From Megalobrama amblycephala (taxonomy: Eukaryota > Chordata > Actinopteri > Cypriniformes > Xenocyprididae), in the NCBI RefSeq assembly GCF_018812025.1, contig NC_063057.1, positions 21,933,138-21,997,137 on the forward strand: a stretch of DNA of 64,000 nt, read 5' to 3'. The number at the start of each line of letters is the position of its first letter. Position 1 is the first letter of the stretch. The notes below the pieces were generated by a model. It did no database searches, was not told the origin of the DNA, and was given only the letters and a program-made list of their open reading frames with translations. A program made the position numbers and the translations under genes. Positions 1 to 12,700 of the stretch are shown in pieces.

Positions 1-602
1 TCAGGTGCTGGGGATCTACAGCGGCGTTGGGCAGGAACGTGCTGGTCAGGGTGCCCCATATTTACTGTTAAAATCACCCACATACTGTTGATTCTACTGA
101 TACCAAAGAACATGTTTTTAGAAGTCATAAAACATCATTTTTATGATCTTAATAACTAAAGTTAAAATGTGGCTTCCATGTATTCAGAGACATTTTCATA
201 ATAAATAGTAGAATTATAATATACTGTAGGCTAATCAAATAATTGAGCATGAGACATTTATGGATTAATCAGTGTCTCTTTGAAAAACATTACAAAGGAG
301 GTTGAAGTTTAATCCAAGTTTTATGAAGAGATATGATTTCTTTATATGGGGATCAAAGTGAAATTTGATCCTATTCCCTCTGATCAGTTCATGTCTACAG
401 AAGACAAATCAAATATGGTGATGTGTCCATACTATCAAACCCTCAGTAGTGTCTGGGTCAGAATTTGGGCTCTGTAAACAGCAGAGGCATTTCTCTAAAT
501 ATCTTCTGTGTTGGAGGATTTCTGCAGGTGTTAGCAATGGATGCAGGGATCATTTTCTCCTGACATGATAATCACACTCTTCGTGTCTCTTGATTTCCAC
601 AG
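1..602. other. Sequence upstream of TRIM-like exons, no gene seen
   Basis: AT-rich sequence in which I see no open coding exon. It is probably the intron or upstream flank of the B30.2 gene that begins at 603. A pyrimidine-rich tract ending in CAG-like sequence precedes 603 and fits a splice acceptor. RING, B-box and coiled-coil exons of a TRIM gene, if they exist, must lie left of the window. Confidence 0.4.
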
Positions 603-1390
603 AAACTGTTCCCAGGACCAGGAACGACTTCCTAAAATGTAAGTCACTAAGAAAACAAGCAGAGAAATTTACTGAGTGTGTTCATGTTCTTCCTGGAGAA
701 GGAGAAACAAAACATGACAGAAGAGTTTTATAGTGGATCATGTAAATGACGATTGACTTGTACTGTACTGAGACACTGCTGATATATTAGACATGAAGAG
801 ATCAGATACATTAAAAGATCAGACAGATTGATGATTCCTGATTGTGATGTGTTTTATCTCCATCAGATTCCCGTCAGCTCACTCTGGATCTGAACACAGT
901 GAATAAACACCTCCGTCTGTCTGAGAGCAACAGAGAGATTACTAACACTTACCCAGAGACTCAGTCATATCCTGATCATCCACACAGATTTGATGAATTT
1001 CATGTGCTGTGTAGAGAGAGTGTGAGTGATCGACGCTCTTACTGGGAGGTTGAGTGGAGTGGATATGTGTCTATATCAGTGTCATATAATAGCATCTGCA
1101 GGAAGGAAACGGGTAAAGTGTGTCGATTTGGGTGGAATGATCATTCCTGGAGTTTGTTCTGCTCTATCTTCAGTTACTCATTCATACACAATGACATAGA
1201 GACTAAACTCCCTGTAAAGCCTGTCAGACATGGTAGAACAGGAGTGTATGTAGATCACAGGGCAGGAACTCTGTCCTTCTACAGCATCTCTGGAGACACA
1301 ATGAGCCTCATCCACACAGTCCAGACCACATTCACCCAACCGCTTTATCCTGGGTTTACTGTTCATACTGTATCTTCAGTAAAACTGTAG
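603..1390 (+). CDS. TRIM-like protein, last two exons with PRY/SPRY (B30.2) domain; 5' part missing
   Basis: Two exons join in frame. The first, about 603-638, encodes the linker TVPRTRNDFLKY and ends at a GTAAGT donor. The second, 867-1390, begins after a CAG acceptor and runs to a TAG stop. It encodes a PRY segment (LTLDLNTVNKHLRLSE) and then SPRY motifs: YWEVEW, VCRFGWNDHSW, TGVYVDHRAGTLSFYS and LYPGF, in the usual B30.2 order and about 175 residues long. This linker plus B30.2 arrangement is typical of the large fish TRIM families (TRIM16-like, finTRIM), many of which are ubiquitin ligases in innate immunity. An NLRC3-like receptor also ends in B30.2 and cannot be excluded. The 5' exons are not visible, so this is a partial gene or an exon relic. 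The SPRY exon has no frameshift or internal stop. Confidence 0.8.
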
Positions 1391-2820
1391 ATGAATCAGA
1401 ACAGACTGTACAGAGATTCTACCCATAATTCTTTGAGCTCATGATGAATCAGTGACAGTGAGATGTTATATTTGAACTCCGGCCCCTCAATCATCTTCAT
1501 CTGGCCCGAGAGCAACCCAACCTCCCTCCTCCTCTTTTCCTGGTGGTGCGGCTAAATTTAAATAAGTTTTGGTGTGCATATGATACACACCACTAATGCT
1601 ACCCAAGATTACCAAGCGTAATATATAAATGCGAAAAACTGCGTATAATATGCATGCCAAAACTCATTTTGCCATATATTTTCTATGAGACTTCACGCAC
1701 GTACTATTGATACACATACTATTGATCAGGTTGGGTGGCCACAGTGGCGCCTGTAGCTGCACTGTTCGTACCATGCACGCTCCTCCAACTGACCTGAGAA
1801 AAGTTTTCGGTGTGAATATTTCAGCAGTTATTATGTGTGTCCATATTTCTGTTGACTGAACCAGCGATACCAGTCATTCGTGAATTAATCATTCTTATGT
1901 CTCGATTCTTTTCCGTGAATTGCCCAAACACGCTTGCATAACAATCTGAAATGATTTGGATTCGTTTGGACCGCTATGTCACTGAATCATCTGAAGTTGT
2001 TTCTCAGTCAGTAACAACAAATACAGAACAAATAGCGTTGTTTTCAGGCATTTCACTAGTTTACTTTGAACTACGCAGCGCGGCTCAGTGGATAACGGAA
2101 GGAAAGCTTAAAGGAGCTGCGTTTGGTCCCAGTCATTATAAACGGTGATGCGACATCCGGTGAGAAGTGTTTCAATTAGACACACACCTCTTACAAACCA
2201 CAAAACACTCAATGATTCCCAACAAGACTGATGAGGAATACAGGAGAAACATTGTGCCATGAATGAAGATAGAAGACTTTTAAATCCCACCATCACAAAC
2301 ATTTACCATGAATGAACTGTAGTAATTTACCATGGATTATGGAAATATAATATCATTTGACAGTGGTAGTGAGTAGCCATGTACGGTTTGAGCTGTGGTT
2401 ACCAAGTCTGACTGTCAGAATATTTGCATTTAAGCTTATAATCATTATAAATAAATAATGTACCAATAAGAAACCCACCCGCCACCTCAACTTTTTGATT
2501 TGATAATCCTGCCCTTGAGTGAAACTACTTGAAAAGCCCTGTTATAGAGTCTCCTTATTAAATTAATACTGTGACACTGAAATATGTCAGAATAAAAGTG
2601 TGTGACACAGATCAGTGTGTGTATCTGTGATTTTCTCAATCTCTGTTTGTTAATGGAAATCACCTTCATTTAGTTCTATTATAGTGTCACATCAATTAAA
2701 ATTTATGTATGTTGAATTGAGATTTGTTCAACATCTTGTAATCAAGTGTATTTTAGGAGTCAAAGCACAGAAGCTGCTAAAACATTATCAGGTTGGCTTG
2801 AAAAAGCTGAAATGCTGTTT
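1391..2820. other. Intergenic, no gene seen
   Basis: AT-rich DNA with only short ORFs lacking codon structure or recognisable motifs. No clear polyadenylation site for the upstream B30.2 gene stands out. Parts may be old interspersed repeats. Confidence 0.4.
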
Positions 2821-3560
2821 AAACTTATTATTAGTGGTGCCTGGAGTATCATCACTGGCAGCTGCCAAGCCACTCCCAAGCAACCAAACAGAGTACCCTA
2901 GCAACCATTTAGCAAGACCTATATCTCTGCATCAGAACATCATATAGAGACTGGGATTGGCTCTTTTTACCAGAGATTGTTTTATTATAGATGAGAGGGT
3001 CTGTATCTCTTACCATTGGAGAAAGCGTAACGGCTAACTTAATCACATGCGGCACCTCTCAGCCTATCGTGTAATGGCCTCTGCTGGCAGTCTTTACCGC
3101 AGCTGCAGTGTTAGCATTAGCACTTACGCTTTTTTGGCTAATGGTTGCAGGCTTGTCATCTAGTGGCTTTGTTTTTACTCATGCTAGCAAGCAGGACTTC
3201 CAAAATGTTACATATATTAGCAATGTATAGCTACATGCTAATAACAACTAATTGTTAAAACATGTTAATAACATGTTAAGAACTCTATAAAACCTCCATA
3301 GTAACCATCTGTGACAACTACCATCCACCCAGAACACCCTAGCAACCACCTAGTAACACCCTAGTAACAACACAGGATACCCTAGAAACTGCTTAGTAAT
3401 GCCTTAACCACTCAGAACACCATAGCAACCGAGTGCCGATTTTTGCCACTGCAAGCACCACTCACATTTTCTTCAGGAAATGTACATTCTAGTTAGTGGT
3501 GCTTACCTTTGGCAAAACATCACTATTGTTCTTCTCCATGCTTCTTATTATTATTCTTCT
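2821..3560. repeat. Interspersed repeat rich in CCCTAGCAACC units
   Basis: Repeated short units of the form ACCCTAGCAACCACC and ACCCTAGTAAC occur around 2895-2910 and 3315-3440. They are followed by an inverted pair, GCCACTGCAAGCACCACT near 3447 and AGTGGTGCTTACC near 3496. This composition is common in dispersed cyprinid repeats. No coding sequence is visible. Confidence 0.5.
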
Positions 3561-3623
3561 TCTGGACAAACTTCGGCACACTACTCGTCCCGCACATTTC
3601 CTGATTAACATAATATATATAAC

Positions 3624-3976
3624 CAGTGTTGGGCAGTAACGTGTTACTAGTAACGCCATTACTTTTGACAGTAACTAATACTGTAATGCATTACTTTTTA
3701 AATAAATTAACGTTACCGTTACCATATGGTGCGTTGTGCGTTACTTTTTTAAATTAATTAATTTTGGCTGAAGTGTAGCCTACAGCCTAACCTGTTTACA
3801 GCAGCGACGCATTGTAGGATTGGTGGATGTCAACCACTGTAAACACGAAGACGCACTGTGGGCGTGTTTCCGTTTATTCAAGTATGAGCAGCAGTCATGG
3901 CGAGTCAAGGCGAGAGCAAGACTAGTTTCTCAAACTAGTTCCTGCAAGGAGAAGAAAACCTGATGCCATAGTTCAG
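3624..3976 (+). mobile_element. hAT-like terminus and degenerate 5' exon
   Basis: The segment opens with CAGTGTTGGGCAGTAACG, which resembles terminal repeats of fish hAT elements. About 270 bp later a small reading segment around 3893-3976 ends at a GTAAGA donor, as expected for a short 5' transposase exon, but all frames I checked contain a stop. I could not find the matching right terminus, so the extent and family are uncertain. The downstream piggyBac-like ORF is a different superfamily. Confidence 0.35.
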
Positions 3977-4104
3977 GTAAGAAACATTCATCAATATTCA
4001 AAAGAAGTTCATAGATGTAAACATTAATATTTTTAGCTGAGCAAGCACCAGTATAGCCTAAGAAATGGAAAGAATGTAATGTGCACAACATAATTTTTGA
4101 TTCT

Positions 4105-4107
<3 letters not shown>

Positions 4108-4143
<36 letters not shown>
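4108..4143. repeat. (CA)n microsatellite
   Basis: Uninterrupted CA dinucleotide tract of about 18 units. It is the only reason a short ORF appears here. Confidence 0.95.
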
Positions 4144-4145
<2 letters not shown>

Positions 4146-4605
4146 TAACGTAACCTCAGTGGTACAGTTCGTTATTCTCTTTTTTTCTCATCACATCGCA
4201 GATTGGAAAGGCATTTATTTTCATATTTTCTCATTTGCAATTAGTATTATTATTGCATACTTTCTAAATATTTTTTTTCTACTACAATACTGAGTTGCAA
4301 GTATCTGACACTATTTCCACTAGGTATAAATAGCATCTAACTACTGCAAAAATATATTTTTTTTTATATATAAATATAATATGTGGATATTTTCACTTAG
4401 TGTAAATAGCAATTTGCTAAAAATACTCCTATTTTCACTTAGTGCAAATAGTCACTGCCTTATTATTATGCCTTTTGGCTTGTAACTTTTCTGACTGCCA
4501 TAGGTGGTCTATAGTTTCACCCTTAACTATAAAGATACATTTTCCTAGCAGCTAAAGTAGCCTGTATATATTATAAATGATCGTTGAACCCCTGTCTAAT
4601 TTTAG

Positions 4606-6879
4606 TGTGTGTCACGGAGCCACCAGCACCAGTCCAAGAAATCGGGAAAGATGGCACAGTATGGACTGTTCTCAAATCTGGTGAAGGCACTGGGAGACGT
4701 CAAGCCCAAAATATTCTCAGTGAGTCTGCTGGCCCCACACCACACACAAGGTGCAACATCCAAGATAAGATGACAGCTTTTTTGTGCTTGTGTGATCGAG
4801 GGATTTTGCAGCACATCCGAGAGTGCACAGTGGCTAAAGCACGCAGAGCCACTGAGGACACAGTCTGGCATATGTCCCTTGCTGAGCTGAAGGCATTCAT
4901 TGCACTACTTTATTTTTGCATACTGTGGGAAAAACATTGACATTGAAAGTTTTTGGTCTGAGGAATGGGGCAACATGTTCTTCATTTCCACAATGTCAAG
5001 GAACCGGTTTAGGGAAATCATGCGCTACCTGCGCTTTGATCGGAAGGAAACCCGGCGATGCTGTTTGACCACCGACAAGTTTGCACTCATGGCTGAGGTG
5101 TGGCAGAAATTCACACAGAACTGCATTGCATGCTACCGACCAGGGCCAGACATTACTGTTGATGAGCAACTGTTCCCCACAGAGGCAAGATGCAGATTCA
5201 CACAGTACATGCCCAACAAGCCAGATAAATTTGGAATCAAATTTTGGCTGGCAGCAGATGTTGATTCCAAATACATGTTGAACGGCTTTCCATACCTGGG
5301 CAAAGATGACACCAGACCAGCCACACAATGCTTTGGTGAGAGTGTGGTGTTGAAGCTGGTGGATCCATTTGTTAGTAAGGGAAGGAATGTCACCACCGAT
5401 AATTTCTTCACCTCCATCCTGCTTGCCAACTCGCTTCTCCGCAAAAATACAAGCATGGTGGGGACCATCAACAAAAATAAGCGGGGGCTTCCACCTTCTG
5501 GTGCTGAAAAGTGATAAAATCACACTGTTTATCAGTGTAAGCCCCGAAGAAATGTCACCATCCTGAGCACTCAACACCAGTATGTAGCCATCTCCACAGA
5601 CAACAAGAGGAAGCCTGAGACGGTGACCTACTACAACAGAACCAAAGTTGGGTTGATGTGCTCGACCAGATGGCTCGCCAATACTCAGTCAAAGGTTATT
5701 ATTATTATTACATTGTCGTAGTAGTATTATAATGGACTAAATAATGCCATAATGTTCACTCTTCCTCTCTGTCGCTCTCTTACCCCCTTTCCACCAGCAC
5801 GAACCGGGTGCTAGTTCAGAGCTAGTGCTAGTGCCAGTTCAGAGTTGGTTCAACTGACGAGCCTTCTAAGAACCAGTTTGCCTTTCCACAGGCTAGAGAG
5901 CCAGCACAGAGCCAGGTCTTGCGTCACTGTATACGTCTCATATTTCACAGCAAAGCTAGCGCCGCAGCGCCAAACACAAACACACCAAGCTTGTTCAAGA
6001 TGCATCGGCTTCTCACAGAGCGATCGGCGCATGACATCAAAGCTCCGCGAGAACGATCTAAAAGCACAAGGAGTCGTATGCTTTACAAACGCTCCCGCGG
6101 ATCCGCGGCACCTGACGAATCGGTCCGCGCTGCTCAGATGCATCTCGAACAAGCCTTCTATCAACAATCGTGAATGTTTCACTACTGTTGATGCTCATGG
6201 CTTTGCGACCCTACATTGGCATCCAAACACGGCTCGCCGTAATTTGTATATAGACGGAGATTACGATCGAGCTGCTATTAGCTCGATTAGCTGCTATTTC
6301 AAAAATGGCTGTCACAAGTTTCTTGTTGGTCACGGTAACCTCGCCCCCAGCCCCTGACGCAAGCGGTTCTTACTTCTAGCCCAGCAACGTTTTGGTGCTA
6401 CTTACGAACCACTTTTCCTGGTTCGGAGCTGGTGCTTTGTGTGTCGAAAGACAAAGAACTGATTTGAAACTAGGCTTTGGCTCCGAACCAGCACTCAAAC
6501 TGCCTTGGTGGAAAAGGGGTATCTGTGTCTGTCTCAAGGTGGCACCCATAGGTGGCCCGTTGCTGTATTTTACAACTTGCTGGATCTTGCTGCTATTAAT
6601 GCCTGTGTGCTTTACCGGAGCTGCATAGAGAACAACATCCCCAGAAGGGACTTCATGCTTCAGCTAGCCCAGGAGCTGCGTGCTGAGTGGATGGGATCCA
6701 AAGTGCCACCGCACGTGAACATGCCTCTGGACACTGCAGATCAGCTGAGGAGAATGACGTGCATGGTGAAGGCACAATGCAAACAGAACAAAACGTTTGC
6801 CAAGTGCCTGAAGTGTCGGAATCCTGTATGTGGGAAATGCACAGTCAAAGTAATGAATGTTTGCCCAAACTGTGTTTGA
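4606..6879 (+). pseudogene. piggyBac transposase (PGBD-like), frameshifted, one intron
   Basis: Successive frames give the N-terminal region (4606-4930), the catalytic core (4930-5510), and the rest of the core plus the C-terminal domain (5520-5694 and 6539-6879). All three acidic residues expected of piggyBac transposases are present, in DITVDEQLF, TTDNFFTS and DVLDQMARQYSVK. The C terminus carries a cysteine-rich finger, CLKCRNPVCGKC followed by CPNC. A one-base frame change occurs near 4925, tandem stops TGA TAA lie at 5512-5517, and further shifts lie near 5520 and 5650. An intron (5695-6538, GT...AG) splits YSVKG from GTHRWPVAVFYN and rejoins in frame. The enzyme would excise and insert elements at TTAA, but this copy cannot encode it. 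Confidence 0.85.
5781..6521. mobile_element. Non-autonomous TIR element inside the piggyBac intron
   Basis: A 735-745 bp insertion is bounded by inverted ends CCCCCTTTCCACCA (left) and TGGTGGAAAAGGGG (right), flanked by TA on both sides. Removing it restores a continuous pyrimidine-rich tract before the intron acceptor. No transposase is encoded; the ORFs inside have no recognisable motif. The TA flank would fit a 2-bp target duplication, but the superfamily is not certain. Confidence 0.65.
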
Positions 6880-7605
6880 GCAACCTGTAGACCTACTGTA
6901 AATAGTCTCACAACACGTTCAAATGAAGATGTTTTAGCCTACTCATAAATGTCCAAACTTCTGATTAATTATTTATTTAATTATTTATTATTTATTAATA
7001 ATTAATAATTATTTAATGTTTGTTTTGTCATTTCTATCTTTTATTGTTCGCTACTGTGTTGCTATTTATCCTAGTCTACCGGTTTCCTGGCAAAAAAAGA
7101 AAAAGAAAAATCCAATCTACGATGTACTGAATAAAACCATTTTTTGATTACCTGAAGTTTACTGGTGTTGTTCTCTTATTCAAATTATAAATCATAAAAC
7201 TAAACAAATTAATAATTAATTAGGTGAAGCTGTTCGCTTGAATTTGTCATCGCATCATCATATGCAGTGTGCTGAATTATTATTGTTCATTATTGTCTAT
7301 AGGCTATTTTAGACATTTAAATAACATGGGTTATCTTAATATATGATTAATTATAATATTACACCACCCAAATATGTATTTACTTTCATCTAATTCTCGT
7401 TGTCAGCGCAGACATGTTTAGCTTGACTGTTATGAAAAGTGATTAGTGTAGCCTGCATAAAAAAAAGCCTTGAACATAAAACAACAGGACAAAAATGTAG
7501 TTGATGACTAGACATAATCATTTCATGACTCTAGACACTTCTTTGTGAAGACAGTGACATAATACAGTGAAATAATATGTTCTTTAGTCATAAAAACAGG
7601 TGAAA
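6880..7605 (+). other. 3' non-coding region of piggyBac element
   Basis: AT-rich sequence after the transposase stop, with an AATAAAA-type signal near 7130 that could serve as its polyadenylation site. No ORF with recognisable content. Confidence 0.45.
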
Positions 7606-7675
7606 TGTGCGTGGGTAAAATTTACCCGCATGGCGGTTTTAGGTATACAGCGACCCCCGGCGGTTCTAGTGTTAA

Positions 7676-8990
7676 ATATATTGAATAATTGTGTGCCTGA
7701 TTGGTCCAGACGCTACAGTATGTTGTAACTTCTATCCTAGAAACCTCTCCTTCACGACGCTGATTAAATAATATCGGCTGTGCTAGAGTCACCTGAGACA
7801 GATCACTCCATGACTTTTGTGCTGGCTTTTCAATGTGTGCTCTTTTGTTTACCATCTCAAGACACTTCAAGTGATCTTGGAGCTTTTTAATGTCTTCAAC
7901 TAAAGGTAGCACTTGTGGGCTGTTCCATTTTTTCTGGTACAAGGTTTTCAGTGCATTGGATGAAACATGAATTGTCCATTCCAATTCAATAAGTTTACTG
8001 AATTGCTCTGCTCTTTCCTTTAAAGCATCATCCCCCTGACACTAAGCCTCTCCCTGCAAAATATAAGTCACTTTAACAAGAGAATGGCACAGTTTTAGAG
8101 CTGTTGAGGGAACTGCGAATCGGTATGTTGAGTTATCAAATCATCTTTTTCACTGCCTCAAGTACAGTACAGAACTTAATTGGGTTGATCAAGTCCTTCA
8201 AAGCAACAATTTCTTTTCTTTGTCAATAGTTCTTGTCACCAGAAGAAGTCTGGAAAGTTCTCTCATCTTATTTCTTATGTCTGCCTGGTGCCGTACAACT
8301 TCTCCATTTTTGAGGAACATTCTCTCACCCAGTGACAGAATAAGCAGGTCAGATTTTACCACTTGAGTAACAGTGTCATATGCCATGTCTTCAACAATTG
8401 TTTTAAGTTCACTGGAAACTGCAGAGTCCATGGGCAACAACAGGGAACAACTTGCCTGAACTTTTCGTTTCGCTGGCATATCGTCTTTCACTTGTAATTT
8501 TGTTTTTGATGTCTCCAGAGGTCTGTTTTGACAAACATAGCAAAGCAAAACTTGCAAGGCAGATAGTCCATTGCTGATGACTCAAAAGTTGCTTGCCTTT
8601 CCCAGAGGATAGGACTGAACTGTTGTGGTGGTAGTTTCCCATGTTCCTTACTTTGGATAATAAAAGCCTACGCATGGCTGAGCCTTGCCTGTGTGCCAGT
8701 GCCTTAGCAACTTCAACTTTTTCAGAATGTCTCTGCCTTAGATGTCTTGCAATTTTTGCATAAAGCTTCTCACAGTAAAGACAGTAATTCTTCTTGTCAT
8801 AGATACGTTGATGTACACCGTTTAAGGACATTTTCACTTTGATATGTTGTTGAGAGCTACAACCATGGGCACTTTCATCTATTTCCAAAGTCTTCATAAG
8901 TGGTTTTTCTCAGATGCCTTGTGTGTCTTGTCTTTCAGATACTTTTGTTTCTTCTTCTTCTGATGACATTTCCAGGGAAAGGGAAACCTG
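7676..8990 (-). pseudogene. Fish multi-copy finger protein (possibly Crypton-type transposon protein), decayed
   Basis: Three minus-strand reading blocks, in order 8990-8560, 8557-8050 and 8040-7676, appear to form one protein broken by frameshifts. The first has a finger-like motif, YCLYCEKLYAKIARHLRQRH, then RNMGNYHHNSSVL. The second continues with KRKVQASCSLLLP and LSLGERMFLKNGEVVRHQ. The third holds LAQPILFNQRREGEVSRIE near its end. From memory, these blocks in this order occur in a large uncharacterised fish family thought to derive from a tyrosine-recombinase (Crypton-like) transposon. I cannot confirm that link here. The coding match stops at the TTAA where the piggyBac element ends, which suggests the piggyBac inserted into this sequence. 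Confidence 0.5.
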
Positions 8991-9406
8991 TTGTTTAGTG
9001 TTGTTCTGAAATACAGAAACACAACTTAAAATGTATTTGCAAATAATAACAATGTTATAAATTCTTCCCCATGTATTAATAGTCTATGCATTCTTCATCA
9101 CCCATATTTTTCTGCGCCCGGTCATGTAATTAAACTCCTAATTACCATTTCAGACTTCAAACATCACTTCATCACTTCAAACATTTTCTAGTTTATCAGT
9201 GTCAGTACTCTCTAGGATGTCCAGTTCATTTGATATTTGGGGGAAAAAAAAAAAAAAGTGCATGAATCCATGTAACATATCTGATTTAAGGTCGGGTTTT
9301 TTTCCTAGATCCTGCGGTTTATTTCATAACATTGTGTTTTAGAATCACCTTTTGAGTGTTTACAGTTTATAATTTAAAATGAAAATTAAACTGCTTAAAG
9401 GGATAG
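8991..9406. other. Non-coding flank of the gypsy insertion
   Basis: AT-rich sequence with a poly-A run near 9244-9257. The last bases, TTAAAGGGATAG (9395-9406), are the start of a dispersed repeat whose remainder lies at 14522 on the other side of the gypsy element. Confidence 0.5.
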
Positions 9407-9779
9407 TGTAACGAAGGTTCTTGTGTAATGGGAAGGAAGAGGACAGGGATCGGCTTTGGGCTGCTGACAGTCTTTATTCTCACCAGAGGAAAATATCAAA
9501 CACATAAACAAAAAGACGGTGCAACGCACACTCAATAATTCCACATCCAAGGACGGGCTTCACTCCACGAACCGAGCACAGCTCACTCAGTCTGACTGTC
9601 AGCAGTCCCTCTCTCTCTCACACGCTCCTGCTTCTCCTGGCGTTTTATCCTGTCTCCACGCCAATTACTGGAACGAGAAACAGGTGTTCGTGATTTACAT
9701 TCAACCCGTTCAATCACCGCACATCCCCAGACACTCCCTCCTGTTGCAGACCCCGCTAAACCACGCCCCCCTCGCCACA
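9407..9779 (-). repeat. 3' LTR of the gypsy element
   Basis: Matches the repeat at 14144-14516 throughout except for one base by visual comparison. Begins TGTAACG and ends GCCACA on the plus strand. A minus-strand AATAAA (9478-9473) lies within it and could act as the polyadenylation signal. The Gag-Pol ORF stop lies inside this LTR, at 9583-9585. Confidence 0.95.
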
Positions 9780-12700
9780 TACCCCCACCGCCCGACTCAG
9801 GCCGGGGAGCCGTCCGGCCTGCAGCCCCCCCCCCCCCATTTCTGGAGAGGAAGTCGGCCACAGCCATCTGAACACCCGGCCTGTGGATCACCTTGAATTT
9901 AAAAGGCTGTAAAGCAAGATACCAACGAGTGATCCGCGCGTTGGTGTCCTTCATGCGGTGGAGCCACTGCAGAGGGGCATGGTCCGAACAGAGGGTGAAT
10001 TCCCGCCCCAGGAGATAATAGCGGAGGGTGAGGACGGCCCACCTGATGGCTAAACACTCTTTCTCCACGGTGCTGTACTTAGCCTCTCTCTTAGAGAGCT
10101 TGCGGCTAATGTACAGCACCGGCCGCTCCTCACCCTCTATCTCCTGGGACAGGACCGCACCCAGCCCTCTGTCCGACGCGTCTGTCTGCAACAAAAAGGG
10201 GAGAGAGAAATCAGGGGAATGAAGTAACGGCCCGCCACATAAAGCAGCCTTCACCTGGGTGAAGGCCTGCTGGCACAGCTCCGTCCACTGGACCGTATCT
10301 GGTGCATCCTTTTTAGTCAGATCAGTCAACGGGCTGGTGAGGTCCGAATAATTAGGAACAAACCTTCTGTAATATCCCGCCAGCCCGAGGAACTGTCTTA
10401 CCTCCTTTTTGGTCTTGGGACGCGGACAGGTTGCAACCGCTGCTGTCTTATCAATTTGGGGACGCACCTGTCCATATCCCAAGTGGAAGCCCAGATACCT
10501 TACTTCCACACGCCCAATTGCGCACTTCTTCGGGTTGGCCGTGAGCCCAGCCCCTCTCAGCGATCTCAGGACAGCCCTCAAATGCTGCATATGCCGCTGC
10601 CAATCATTACTAAAAATAATAATGTCATCCAGATAGGCAGCCGCATACGCAGCATGGGGCCGTAAGATCTTGTCCATGAGTCGCTGAAAGGTAGCCGGTG
10701 CCCCGAACAGCCCGAACGGAAGGGTCACGAATTGGTGTAATCCAAACGGCGTCGTGAAAGCGGTCTTTTCTTTGGATAATGGAGACAAGGGGATCTGCCA
10801 ATACCCTTTTGTTAAGTCCAGTGTCGAATAAAAGCGAGCTGTACCGAGCCGGTCAAGCAATTCGTCCACACGCGGCATTGGATACGCGTCGAATTTCGAC
10901 ACTGCATTCACCTTGCGATAATCCACACAGAACCGCACTGAGCCGTCTGTTTTGGGGACCAAAACTATCGGGCTCGCCCAGTTACTGCTGGATTCCTCTA
11001 TTACCCCCATTTCAAGCATTGCCTCTAATTCTGCCTGAACCACTTTTTTTTTGTGTTCAGGTAACCTATACGGCCGGCTGCGAATCACCACGCCCGGCTC
11101 TGTCTCGATGTGGTGCTGAATGAGGTCAGTACGGCCCGGTAGGGGAGAGAACACGTCGGCAAATTCAGCCTGTAATTTGGAAACATCAGTGAGCTGTGAG
11201 GGCGAAAGGTGATCTCCCCCCGGGGCCAGAGCGAGGGATTGTTTTTTTACATTCGCCTCTGGCCCGAGATCATCCTCCCCGCTAATCACCGTCGCCAGCA
11301 TCACTGATTCCGCCTCACTCCACTTTTTCAGGAGGTTGAGGTGATAAATTTGACGTGCCCCTCTCCTATCGGACCGTATTACTTCATAATCGAGATCACC
11401 AACTCGCCGTGTGACCTCAAATGGTCCTTGCCACTTCGCCAGTAATTTTGAGCTTGATGTGGGGAGTAATACGAGCACTTTCTCTCCCGGTGCAAATTTA
11501 CGCAGATTAGTTCCCCTGTTATACAACCGGCACTGTCTGTCCTGGGCTTGTAACAAATTCTCCATAGATAGCCGCCCCAAAGTGTGGAGTTTTGTTCTCA
11601 AGTCCAGCACATACTGAATTTCATTTTTCGATTGAGACGGTCCGTCCTCCCAAGACTCTCTTAGGACATCCAACACCCCGCGGGGGTGGCGCCCAAAGAG
11701 AAGCTCGAAGGGGGAAAACCCCGTGGAGGCTTGCGGGACCTCTCGCACAGCGAACAACAGGGGTTCCAACCATTTATCCCAATTTTTGGCGTCTTCTTGA
11801 ATGAACTTACGAATCATGGATTTAAGCGTGCGATTAAAACGTTCGACCAGCCCGTCCGTTTGTGGGTGAAAGACGCTGGTTCGAATCGATTTAATGCCCA
11901 ACAATTCGTACAGTTCGCGTAGCGTACGTGACATAAACGCCGTGCCTTGATCAGTGAGGATTTCTTTCGGAATCCCCACTCGGGAGATTAAACTGAAGAG
12001 GGCGTCCGCAACACTCTTAGCGGAAATGTTGCGGAGAGCCACTGCTTCTGGATATCGTGTTGCATAATCCACAATGACCAATGCAAAACGATGCCCTCTC
12101 GCTGATCGCTCTAATGGCCCGATGAGGTCCATGCCAATTCGTTCGAAGGGGACCTGCATTAATGGAAGGGGGCGCAAAGGCGCTTTTGGAGTGGCCGGAG
12201 GATTTACCAGCTGACATTCACGACAAGACGCGCACCACCTGCGCACGTTCTCGTGAATGCCCGGCCAAAAGAATCGGGTCATGAGGCGATTTAGTGTCGC
12301 TGTTTGTCCTAAGTGTCCAGCCATTGGGTTAGAGTGAGCCGCATGGAAAAGCATTTCCCTGCGGCTCTTTGGTACTAACAACTGGGTTGTATCTTCTTTT
12401 GATTGAGTGTCTTGGGTCACTCGATACAACCTATCTTTAATAATCGCAAAATAGGGATAAGTTAGTGGTCGTCCAGGCTGGAGAGGCTGACCGTCAATCG
12501 TACTGACCCTCTCAAACGCATTTTTCAGCGTGTCATCGTGAGACTGCTCCAGGGGAAAATCATCACGGTCCGAGAGAATCAGTCTCCCGATCCCGCTCTG
12601 TTCCCCTGAGGCAGTCACCACTGGTCCCCGGTCAGTCTCCCCCGCCTGCACTCGCACTTCCTTTCCCCGCGTACATTTACTCCAAGAGGCACCCGAGCAT

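Larger units (their letters stand above)
4584..7675 (+). mobile_element. piggyBac-type DNA transposon, degenerate
   Basis: The element contains a broken piggyBac transposase and, at its right end, a terminus that reads TTAACACTAGAACCGCC on the minus strand. That is the expected piggyBac TTAA target site followed by a CACTAG-type end. A subterminal near-palindrome GGGTAAAATTTACCC lies at 7613-7627. I did not find a matching left terminus, so the left boundary is only the first transposase-coding position. The transposase has frameshifts, so the copy is not autonomous. Confidence 0.75.

Noticed and set aside
4081..4293. Plus-strand ORF containing a threonine-histidine run
   Set aside because: The run is simply the translated (CA)n microsatellite and the rest is hydrophobic AT-rich noise.
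5845..6357. 170-codon ORF inside the piggyBac intron
   Set aside because: It lies wholly within the TIR insert, overlaps ORFs in other frames, and has no transposase motif.
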